Assembly: GCA_005877365.1 (NCBI GenBank) | Contig: VBPP01000209.1 | Location: 1 to 5,149, forward strand | DNA from: Nitrososphaerota archaeon | GTDB lineage: Archaea > Thermoproteota > Nitrososphaeria > Nitrososphaerales > Gagatemarchaeaceae | Length of the DNA stretch: 5,149 bases | Direction: 5' to 3' | Part shown: piece after piece, positions 1 to 4,492 of the stretch | Layout: each line of letters begins with the position of its first letter | How positions within the stretch are numbered: position 1 is the first letter of the stretch | Position numbers and translations under genes: made by a program | The notes under the pieces: generated by a model | Databases searched by the model: none | The model's input: only the letters and a program-made list of their open reading frames with translations | Told to the model about the DNA's origin: nothing

Positions 1-217
1 CACAGAGCTGACAGCCGGTGCACTTGTCGAAGTATAGGATATGCCTCCCCTTTAAGCCGGGGAGACCCGTCCCGGTCTTCGGGTCGTATCGGTACCCCGG
101 GCCCTCAAGGTCGAGCTTCTGCTCTGGGTAGCGGAGTGTCATCCTGGGACGGAAGAAGTGCCGTACACCCGCCCAGGTCGCCACCAGGACACCCTTCACG
201 AAAGACGCTTCTCCCAT
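1..217 (-). CDS. nuoI: NADH-quinone oxidoreductase subunit I (NuoI), N-terminal part, cut by the window edge
   Basis: Only the first 72 codons are present; the gene runs off the left edge. NuoI is the ferredoxin-like subunit of respiratory complex I that carries clusters N6a and N6b and passes electrons from the peripheral arm towards the quinone site beside NuoH. What is visible fits: a basic N-terminus with an amphipathic stretch (KGVLVATWAGVRHFFRP, about residues 8-24), a segment containing RYPEQKLDLEGPGYRYDP, then GLKGRHILYFDKCTGCQLC at about 53-71, which is the start of the first CxxCxxC [4Fe-4S] motif. The remaining cysteines lie outside the window. The ATG (217-215) begins on the base after the nuoH TAA, so the two genes are translationally coupled in one operon. 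The assignment is firm from the motif and the neighbour. In an archaeon the electron donor may be reduced ferredoxin or F420H2 rather than NADH; the window does not tell. Confidence 0.93.
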   Translation of the reverse strand, partial: MGEASFVKGVLVATWAGVRHFFRPRMTLRYPEQKLDLEGPGYRYDPKTGTGLPGLKGRHILYFDKCTGCQLC

Positions 218-1402
218 TTAGAGCCCCCCGATGCGGAAGATGCCGAGGGAGACGAGCAGCATCGTGAGAAAGATATTGGCGAACGACAGTACCAGCAAGC
301 GCGTCCATCCTACCCGGATCATCAGGTCTATCCTTATCCTCGGCATAGTCCCCCTCGGAATCAGCATCGCCGTCATCACGAAGAAGGTCTTGAGGAGGAA
401 CCAGAGCTCGGGTGGGAGGAAGGAAGGCCCGAGCCATCCGCCCAGGAAGAAGGCCGTAAAGAGCCCTGATAGGGCGTAGAGTTTGATGTAGATTCCCAGA
501 AATACCGCGCCGAATCCCATCCCGGTGTACTCGGTTACCCACCCCGCCACGAGCTCGGTGTCGGCCTCCGGCAGGTCGAAGGGAATCCTCTCAAGCTCTG
601 CGAGGGAAGCGATGAAGAAGACTATCGCACCTATCGGTTGCAAGAGAATGTACCATATGCCTTCTTGGGAAACCACGACCTTCATTATGTCAAGCGTGCC
701 GGATAGAATCACCACCCCGAGCAGGGAGAGGATCAACGGAATCTCGTAGGAGATCATCTGGTGCAGTGCTCTGAGACCGCCCAGGAACGGATACTTGCTG
801 TTGCTCGCCCACCCCGCGAGAAGCGTGACAATCGGGAAGAAGCCGATAATCGCGAAGATCATGATCACGCCGATCGGAGGGTCCGCGAGGTATGAGTTTG
901 GGCCGAGCGGGACAAGCGAGAGGAGGGCGCCAGCGATTGCCATCGAGGCGAAGGGGACTGACCAGAAGATCGGCTTGTCGACGACCTTGGGCGTCACGAG
1001 TTCCTTGAAGAGCAACTTGACAAGGTCGGCGACCATCTGCAGGATACCCTCGTACTTCCCCGCGTATTGCGGTCCGACCCTGAGTTGCATCTTGGCGAGG
1101 AGCTTCCTCTCCCAGAGCATCGCGAAGAAGGTCACGAAGAGGGCCGCGAAGGTGAAACCCGGGAAGGTGGTCCAGATGAAGAGGCTGTGGAAGGGCTCCG
1201 TGCTGATGAGCTGGAGCTGGAGGCTGATCAGCTGGTCAGGGTGCACCGTGATTAAGCCGAAGACGTCGACCCCGAAATGAAAGACCGTGTCCAGGAGGTA
1301 GTAGACGGGAACGCCTACCAGAGGTAGAAAGAGGAGGACCCAGAAAACTATCTTCAGGATCCGCCTGATGAAATCCTCGAAGTTCGTGATTTCCTTCGTC
1401 AA
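218..1402 (-). CDS. nuoH: NADH-quinone oxidoreductase subunit H (NuoH/ND1), complex I membrane subunit
   Basis: NuoH joins the peripheral arm of complex I to the membrane arm, forms much of the quinone cavity and starts the proton-pumping relay. The 394-residue protein shows the family signatures: ERKLLAKMQLRVGPQYAGKY (98-117) with following ADLVKLLFKE, the matrix-side loop ERIPFDLPEADTELVAGW (271-288) with its acidic residues, and the C-terminal PRIRIDLMIRVGWTRLL (354-370). Many hydrophobic segments indicate about nine membrane helices. Bacterial NuoH is about 325 residues; the excess is an N-terminal stretch of roughly 70-80 residues holding one extra hydrophobic segment (about 16-37), as I recall for some archaeal homologues. 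The start is TTG: no ATG or GTG occurs in frame between it and the upstream stop at 1448-1450, and the TATA box at 1441-1447 would put transcription start about 15 nt ahead of it. Only a weak AGGT-like Shine-Dalgarno is seen. nuoI follows without a gap. The function is secure; the start is moderately so. Confidence 0.96.
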   Translation of the reverse strand: MTKEITNFEDFIRRILKIVFWVLLFLPLVGVPVYYLLDTVFHFGVDVFGLITVHPDQLISLQLQLISTEPFHSLFIWTTFPGFTFAALFVTFFAMLWERKLLAKMQLRVGPQYAGKYEGILQMVADLVKLLFKELVTPKVVDKPIFWSVPFASMAIAGALLSLVPLGPNSYLADPPIGVIMIFAIIGFFPIVTLLAGWASNSKYPFLGGLRALHQMISYEIPLILSLLGVVILSGTLDIMKVVVSQEGIWYILLQPIGAIVFFIASLAELERIPFDLPEADTELVAGWVTEYTGMGFGAVFLGIYIKLYALSGLFTAFFLGGWLGPSFLPPELWFLLKTFFVMTAMLIPRGTMPRIRIDLMIRVGWTRLLVLSFANIFLTMLLVSLGIFRIGGL

Positions 1403-1440
1403 GTGGTGTGCCGACCTTTTGTGGGCGCTCCGCTGACCTC

Positions 1441-1447
1441 TTATAAG
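1441..1447 (-). promoter_or_regulatory. Probable TATA box of the nuoHI transcription unit
   Basis: On the minus strand the sequence reads GGTTAACTTATAAGA here, an AT-rich island in GC-rich DNA. The TTATAA core is about 40 bp ahead of the nuoH TTG, so initiation some 25 bp downstream of the box would give a leader of about 15 nt. This suggests nuoH has its own promoter rather than being only a read-through product of the tetR gene behind it. The call rests on composition and spacing only. Confidence 0.55.
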
Positions 1448-1456
1448 TTAACCGCG

Positions 1457-1482
1457 AGTGATTCCGTCAAGACAGTGATTCC
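1457..1482 (-). repeat. Tandem 9-bp direct repeat upstream of the nuoH TATA box (candidate activator site)
   Basis: The sequence AGTGATTCC occurs exactly at 1457-1465 and again at 1474-1482 on the plus strand (GGAATCACT in the reading direction of nuoH). The copies start 17 bp apart, about one and a half helical turns. They sit in the 93-bp gap between tetR and nuoH, with the nearer copy about 9 bp upstream of the putative TATA box, where an archaeal activator could contact TBP/TFB. The repeat is seen directly; its function is inferred. Confidence 0.4.
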
Positions 1483-1495
1483 TGCCGCCGCCCCC

Positions 1496-2080
1496 TTACC
1501 GCAGAGCCTTGAAGAAGAAGTCAGAGATGAAGCTCTGAGCCACCTCAAGGTCCGACGACCTTGAAAAGTGGATCTTCTGAAAGACAACATGGTTGAGCAT
1601 CCCGATCAGGCAGTCCGCCGCCTCGGAGGCATCGACGGTCCTGAAATTTCCCTTCTTCACGCCTGCCTCCACGAGGGAGGTCGCGACAGAGTGTATCTCG
1701 TCCAGTTCCTTGTTTATCCGCTCCGCGCTCTCCCGGTCCAGCTGCCCCGTGTCCCTCATGTAGAGCCCAGGGTCGAAGGCGCCCTCCGGGAAAGAGGTCA
1801 GGTAGGTCTCTATGAAATTGACTATCCCCTGCCTCGGGCTGCCGGCGCTCGCTCTTTCCCTGAGCTTGTTGACGAACTCCTTCACGGTGAGCTTGTGGCT
1901 CACGACCGCGTTGAAGAGACCCTTCTTGCTTCCAAAGTAGTAGTAGATCATCGGCGGGGTCGTCCCCGCCTGCCTGCAGACGTCACGTATCGAGATGTTC
2001 GAGTATCCCTTTTGGCGAAAGAGCCTGCTCGCCACCTCAAGTATCCTCCCCGAGCTAACTCTCTCCTTCTGGGTCTGCAC
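1496..2080 (-). CDS. TetR/AcrR-family transcriptional regulator
   Basis: This 194-residue protein has the standard TetR layout. The N-terminal DNA-binding domain covers about residues 10-58: ILEVASRLFRQKGYSNIS (13-30), then the helix-turn-helix IRDVCRQAGTTPPMIYYYFG (31-50) and SKKGLFNAVV, a near-textbook match to the family. The remaining 130 or so residues form the helical dimerisation and ligand-binding part, too variable to predict the ligand. The start is GTG at 2080-2078, preceded by AAGGTGGT (minus strand, 2087-2094) six bases upstream, a good archaeal Shine-Dalgarno match and one of few in this window. It is transcribed away from the putative S-component gene at 2244 and towards nuoH, so either could be a target; TetR genes often act on a divergent neighbour and on themselves. 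The family call is firm, the regulon unknown. Confidence 0.93.
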   Translation of the reverse strand: MQTQKERVSSGRILEVASRLFRQKGYSNISIRDVCRQAGTTPPMIYYYFGSKKGLFNAVVSHKLTVKEFVNKLRERASAGSPRQGIVNFIETYLTSFPEGAFDPGLYMRDTGQLDRESAERINKELDEIHSVATSLVEAGVKKGNFRTVDASEAADCLIGMLNHVVFQKIHFSRSSDLEVAQSFISDFFFKALR

Positions 2081-2107
2081 GGAAGAACCACCTTGAGACT
2101 GCCTTGA

Positions 2108-2115
2108 CTTATTAA
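2108..2115 (-). promoter_or_regulatory. Possible TATA box for tetR
   Basis: On the minus strand this reads TTAATAAG, within CATTAATAAG. It lies about 28 bp ahead of the tetR GTG, so initiation 25 bp downstream would fall close to the Shine-Dalgarno-like AAGGTGGT and leave almost no leader. The AT-rich palindrome at 2135-2147 is a competing candidate that would give a leader of about 34 nt. Which one is used cannot be decided from the sequence. Confidence 0.35.
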
Positions 2116-2134
2116 TGCTCCGAGGTTTAGCTGA

Positions 2135-2147
2135 CGTTAATTAAACG
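2135..2147. promoter_or_regulatory. Near-palindrome CGTTAATTAAACG in the tetR divergent intergenic region: promoter core or operator candidate
   Basis: The centre TTAATTAA is a perfect 8-bp palindrome, and the flanks CG..CG extend the symmetry apart from one extra A. It lies between the divergent tetR and the gene at 2244, where a symmetric element could act as a TATA-like core in either direction or as the operator of the dimeric TetR protein. The hexamer CTGACG also occurs at 2131-2136 and 2161-2166, exactly 30 bp apart. TTAATTAA is unusual in this GC-rich window, but it is short and chance cannot be excluded. Confidence 0.35.
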
Positions 2148-2243
2148 CCCATCGTCCACGCTGACGCGGAAGCAGGATGTCCTCTGGAGTGATTCTCGCT
2201 GGCTTCTAGGTCGAGGAGAGTCGCGACTGCCAGCCTCTTCGGC

Positions 2244-2711
2244 GTGATGATCTTCCTCGTGAAGGGTTTCCTTCCTAGTCCGACGGCCGACTTCCTTGTT
2301 ATCTTCGAGGCGCTCCTCGTCGGGCTGAGCTTCCTGATACTGGGGAGGGGAGGTGCGACTTATGTCGAGATGGTAAACGGGCTGCTCCAGACGCCGGTCA
2401 AGCTCTCACTCGCGCCATTCAGCCTCCTCCTCGCGCTTTTCTTCGGGGTCCAGGTAGACGCCTACGCTTCGCTGCTGAGGGTCAGGAACTCCGAGGCCAA
2501 GGCTGGGCGACTCGTCGCGACCCTATCGCTGAGTTCCGCCACAACGGGTGTGGTAGCTTACTATTCGACCGCGGTGGTCGAGAAACTCGTCCCCAGCGAC
2601 CTGAGCATCGCGCTGACAATCCTGATCTTCGGCGTCGTGAGCGGAGCCGCGGCGGGCTATCTAGCCGCCCGGATCTGGAACGGAAATCTCAAGTCTCGAT
2701 TCCAGGACTAG
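2244..2711 (+). CDS. Integral membrane protein resembling an ECF-transporter S component; N-terminus uncertain
   Basis: A hydrophobic protein of at least 155 residues with about five membrane segments. The N-terminal portion, FLVKGFLPSPTADFLVIFEA followed by an aliphatic run and GRGGATYVEMVNGLL, resembles the first helices of S components of energy-coupling-factor vitamin/metal transporters, which have a Leu-rich first helix ending in a Pro-Ser-Pro turn and a glycine-rich segment before helix three. No ECF ATPase or T component is in the window. GTG 2244 (or ATG 2247) is the first usual start, but it lies inside what looks like the first helix: the same frame stays open back to 2193 and encodes RRVATASLFG just before it, typical of an S-component N-terminus. 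That extension has no ATG, GTG or TTG, only a CTG at 2199. The purine-rich AGGTCGAGGAGAG at 2208-2220 is too far from 2244 to act as its Shine-Dalgarno. A CTG start or a frameshift is possible. The S-component resemblance is from memory of the family. Confidence 0.62.
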   Translation: MMIFLVKGFLPSPTADFLVIFEALLVGLSFLILGRGGATYVEMVNGLLQTPVKLSLAPFSLLLALFFGVQVDAYASLLRVRNSEAKAGRLVATLSLSSATTGVVAYYSTAVVEKLVPSDLSIALTILIFGVVSGAAAGYLAARIWNGNLKSRFQD

Positions 2712-2794
2712 CAGCACCACGGAGGTGACGGGCAGGTGCACCGGACAAGGCTTAACACCACGACCAGGTAGGCCGGGTTAGTGCTCTCTCCATC

Positions 2795-3622
2795 ATGGTG
2801 GATGTGATAACCGTCCTCCTGCTCTCCATCTTGGCGGGGCTCCTCGGTTCGCTCGTGGGCCTGGGTGGCTCCCTCGTCACGACGCCGGCCCTGGTCGCCC
2901 TGGGGGTTCCCGTGAAGTACGCGATCGCGGCGGGGATGGTGACGATCATCGCGACCTCGAGCGGCTCGGCATCCTCCTACGTAAGGGAGAAAATAGTCAA
3001 CGTCAAGGCCGCGATGTTCCTAGAGATGTTCACGATCGTGGGGGCGATCGTTGGGGCGAGCGTCACGAGCATCGTTCCCGCGAAGTTCCTATACTTCTTC
3101 TTCGCCGCCTTCCTCCTGACTTCCTTCGTCGGAATCGGGAGGCGTGGCAGAGGGGAGGTTCCGCAGGCCGTGAATCAGGACGGGCTGGCGAGGTGGCTGC
3201 AACTGGAGGGGAGCTACCACGATAAGAGTCTGGGTAAGGACGTCAACTACAAGCTCACGAGACCCGCTCTTGGGGGGGCCGGCATGTTCGTGGCGGGGAT
3301 TGCCGCCGGGATGCTGGGGATAGGTGCAGGAGCGTTCAAGGTCTCGGTTCATGAATTGATACTCAAGATGCCATCTAAGGTCTCGACCACCACGAGCAGC
3401 TTCATCATAGGGATGACCGCGTTGGCGGGGGCAAGCGTCTACATCTTCTCGGGTTTGCTCTATCTGGACTTGGCAGCCCCCATGATGATCGGGACGACAC
3501 TCGGGGCCTTCCTGGGAGGGAGGAGCTTGAACAGGATCAGGAGTTCGACACTCCACCGCCTCTTTCTTGTAGTCGTTCTCCTCGTCATGGTCGAGATGCT
3601 CTACAAGGGGGTAACAGCATGA
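2795..3622 (+). CDS. TauE/SafE-family (DUF81) membrane permease
   Basis: The 275-residue protein has the two-fold repeat of the TauE/SafE family: half one carries ILAGLLGSLVGLGGSLVTTP (12-31) and half two the matching FVAGIAAGMLGIGAGAFKV (165-183), each the glycine-rich first helix of its half. About eight membrane segments are visible (roughly 3-31, 42-60, 72-94, 97-115, 160-184, 198-220, 224-243, 254-272). Members export sulfite, sulfoacetate or other small anions, but the substrate cannot be read here. A hydrophilic stretch (116-158, containing SYHDKSLGKDVNYKL) links the halves and is longer than a simple loop. ATG 2795 is the first start that keeps helix one complete; no Shine-Dalgarno is seen, and a weak CTTAACA at 2751-2757 could be its TATA box. 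Its stop overlaps the DUF1634 start. Pairing with DUF1634 is a recognised arrangement in archaea and bacteria and supports the call. Confidence 0.9.
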   Translation: MVDVITVLLLSILAGLLGSLVGLGGSLVTTPALVALGVPVKYAIAAGMVTIIATSSGSASSYVREKIVNVKAAMFLEMFTIVGAIVGASVTSIVPAKFLYFFFAAFLLTSFVGIGRRGRGEVPQAVNQDGLARWLQLEGSYHDKSLGKDVNYKLTRPALGGAGMFVAGIAAGMLGIGAGAFKVSVHELILKMPSKVSTTTSSFIIGMTALAGASVYIFSGLLYLDLAAPMMIGTTLGAFLGGRSLNRIRSSTLHRLFLVVVLLVMVEMLYKGVTA

Positions 3623-3996
3623 GGGTCCGGGGACGCGACCTGGAGACGATCATCAGCTACATCCTGACGATCGGTGTCCTGGTTAGCCTCGCGGTCGAGG
3701 GCGTGGGGCTGGGCTACTACTACGCCACAACCGAGTCCCTGCAGGTCGATTTCACCAGCAGATGGCAGACGAGAGGGAACGACTTCTTCGCCTACGCATG
3801 GGGGACGCTGCTCTCCCTCGGGGAGGGGGCGACCCCCCTGAGTCTCATCGCGCTCGGAATCGTCCTCCTCATGGTCACACCCTACGTCAGGGTCCTCGCT
3901 TCGGTAGTCTACTTCACGGTTGAGAGAAACCCGAAGTATGCCTTGATATCTCTCTTCGTCCTTGCTGTTCTGACTATTAGCTTGAAGGCCCATTAG
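3619..3996 (+). CDS. DUF1634 family small membrane protein, partner of the TauE/SafE permease
   Basis: A 125-residue protein with three membrane segments: IISYILTIGVLVSLAVEGVG (11-30), a central one from LSLIALGIVLLMVTPYVRVL (74-93), and YALISLFVLAVLTISL (107-122). Between the first two lies a more polar stretch of about 40 residues. The pattern of ETIISYILTIGV near the start and PYVRVLASVVYF in the second half matches DUF1634, a family of unknown function found next to TauE/SafE permeases. The start codon overlaps the permease stop in an ATGA junction, and AAGGGGGT six bases upstream can serve as its ribosome site, so the two are co-translated, probably in equal amounts. A role as accessory subunit or regulator of the exporter is inferred from this linkage. 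The TAG stop abuts the stop codon of the convergent aIF1 gene. Confidence 0.88.
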   Translation: MRVRGRDLETIISYILTIGVLVSLAVEGVGLGYYYATTESLQVDFTSRWQTRGNDFFAYAWGTLLSLGEGATPLSLIALGIVLLMVTPYVRVLASVVYFTVERNPKYALISLFVLAVLTISLKAH

Positions 3997-4320
3997 TCAA
4001 AGGATCTCGATCGAGCCCTGGGGGAAGCCGCTCTCGACGAGGATTTTAGCGGCGTTCTCTCTGTGGTCTCCCTGAAGAAGAATTATTCCGTCCTTGACGG
4101 TCCCGCCGGCGGCCAGCCCCTTCTTCATCTTCCTGGCCAGCTCGTGAAGGTCTCTTTCAGACATCTTCAGACCCTCCACCACGGTGGTTGGCTTCCCGAA
4201 GCGGCGCATCTCCATACGTATCTTGACACGAGCTTCTTCCCGGTCGAGTTCTGCGAGGATATCCTCGAAGCCCTCCTCGATGTCTTTACCGCTCACTGTT
4301 AGGTTGAGGATTGGTTTCAC
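3997..4320 (-). CDS. Translation initiation factor aIF1 (SUI1/eIF1 family)
   Basis: The 107-residue protein carries the SUI1 fold signatures: KIRMEMRRFGKPTTVVEGL (33-51), then KKGLAAGGTVKDGIILLQGD (66-85) with HRENAAKIL, and a final GF(P)xxSIEI strand. In archaea aIF1 binds the 30S subunit near the P site, helps mRNA binding and proofreads start-codon selection. Most archaeal aIF1 proteins begin with a short Cys-containing segment (the CGLP-type motif); here the first 30 residues are instead acidic and Cys-free (DIEEGFEDILAELDREEA), so this may be a divergent version or a SUI1-family paralogue. The start is GTG at 4320-4318; no Shine-Dalgarno is evident, and the TATA-like GTTTTAAG at 4347-4354 would place transcription start within a few bases of it, so the mRNA is probably leaderless. 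The gene ends exactly where DUF1634 ends on the other strand. Confidence 0.92.
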   Translation of the reverse strand: MKPILNLTVSGKDIEEGFEDILAELDREEARVKIRMEMRRFGKPTTVVEGLKMSERDLHELARKMKKGLAAGGTVKDGIILLQGDHRENAAKILVESGFPQGSIEIL

Positions 4321-4335
4321 ACCCTAATTAGTTTT

Positions 4336-4354
4336 CTATAAAACTGCTTAAAAC
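4336..4354. promoter_or_regulatory. Divergent promoter region between aIF1 and the tRNA gene
   Basis: The 56-bp gap holds two TATA-like boxes. CTATAAAA (plus strand, 4336-4343) is the best match in the window and would start plus-strand transcription about 10 bp ahead of the tRNA. CTTAAAAC (4347-4354; GTTTTAAG on the minus strand) lies 27 bp from the tRNA 5' end and about 30 bp from the aIF1 GTG, so it is well placed for both genes. TBP sites are partly symmetric, so a shared box is plausible. The assignment rests on composition and spacing. Confidence 0.5.
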
Positions 4355-4391
4355 CAGCACGCTTCCCTGAGGGAGAGGGCCTGTAGCTCAG

Positions 4392-4409
4392 AGCGTGGAT
4401 TGCGAGCAA
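4392..4409 (+). other. tRNA intron 1: 18 nt in the D loop (between positions 15 and 16)
   Basis: The inserted sequence AGCGTGGATTGCGAGCAA separates GCTCAG from TTCGGTTAGAGC, which joined make a normal D arm. It forms a bulge-helix-bulge: D-stem bases GCTC (4386-4389) pair with intron GAGC (4404-4407) as a 4-bp central helix; the bulges are AG^A (4390-4392) and AA^T (4408-4410), each cut after the second base as the archaeal splicing endonuclease requires; and an inner GCG/TGC helix closes a 5-nt loop. Because the central helix uses the D-stem strand, the unspliced RNA cannot form its normal D arm. Confidence 0.82.
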
Positions 4410-4433
4410 TTCGGTTAGAGCGTCCGGCTCATA

Positions 4434-4448
4434 ACCCCCTCGCGGGAG
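4434..4448 (+). other. tRNA intron 2: 15 nt at the canonical 37/38 position
   Basis: The sequence ACCCCCTCGCGGGAG lies between A37 (4433) and A38 (4449), the usual intron site of archaeal tRNAs. The 3' bulge AG^A (4447-4449) abuts the anticodon stem, and loop bases CUC (4428-4430) can pair with intron GGG (4444-4446), one pair being U-G. The fourth central pair is an A-C mismatch, so the motif is relaxed; an alternative CCC/GGG hairpin within the intron is also possible. The boundary could shift by one base because A flanks both sides. Confidence 0.78.
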
Positions 4449-4492
4449 ACCGGACGGTCGGGAGTTCGAATCTCCCCAGGCCCACCCCGAGT

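Larger units (their letters stand above)
4377..4484 (+). tRNA. tRNA with CAU anticodon (elongator Met, or Ile2), interrupted by two introns
   Basis: Removing two insertions gives a regular 75-nt cloverleaf. The acceptor GGGCCTG (4377-4383) pairs perfectly with CAGGCCC (4477-4483); the D stem is GCTC (4386-4389) with GAGC (4418-4421); the anticodon stem TCCGG (4423-4427) pairs with CCGGA (4450-4454), around the loop CTCATAA with CAT at 4430-4432; the T arm is GGGAG TTCGAAT CTCCC (4460-4476). The discriminator is A4484, followed by CCC, so CCA is not fully encoded and must be added. It lacks the features of an archaeal initiator (acceptor starting AGC, three G-C pairs next to the anticodon loop), which leaves elongator Met or the Ile2 isoacceptor whose C34 is modified to agmatidine; the sequence alone does not settle which. 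The acs gene on the other strand ends 8 bp downstream. Confidence 0.93.

Noticed and set aside
105..542. Minus-strand open frame of 145 codons overlapping nuoI and nuoH
   Set aside because: It is an out-of-frame shadow of nuoH/nuoI, rich in Arg, Pro and Gly as expected from GC-rich antisense or shifted reading, with no family motif.
795..1280. Plus-strand open frame of 161 codons antisense to nuoH
   Set aside because: The nuoH frame carries all family signatures; this one is compositionally a shadow without motifs.
1568..2107. Plus-strand open frame of 179 codons antisense to tetR
   Set aside because: It mirrors the codon pattern of tetR on the opposite strand, has no recognisable domain, and the TetR helix-turn-helix is unmistakable on the minus strand.
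2712..2794. GGAGGTGACGG in the gap before the permease, a strong Shine-Dalgarno-like string at 2721-2731
   Set aside because: It is more than 60 bases from the permease ATG, and I found no convincing small ORF beginning just after it, so it is probably coincidental.
3089..3993. Minus-strand open frames of 155 and 130 codons opposite the permease and DUF1634
   Set aside because: Both are charged, low-complexity antisense translations of membrane genes and match no family.
4364..4374. Palindrome TCCCTGAGGGA just before the tRNA gene
   Set aside because: It is perfect but only 5 bp per arm with a 1-nt centre, too tight for an RNA hairpin and short enough to arise by chance; noted only as lying near the expected tRNA transcription start.
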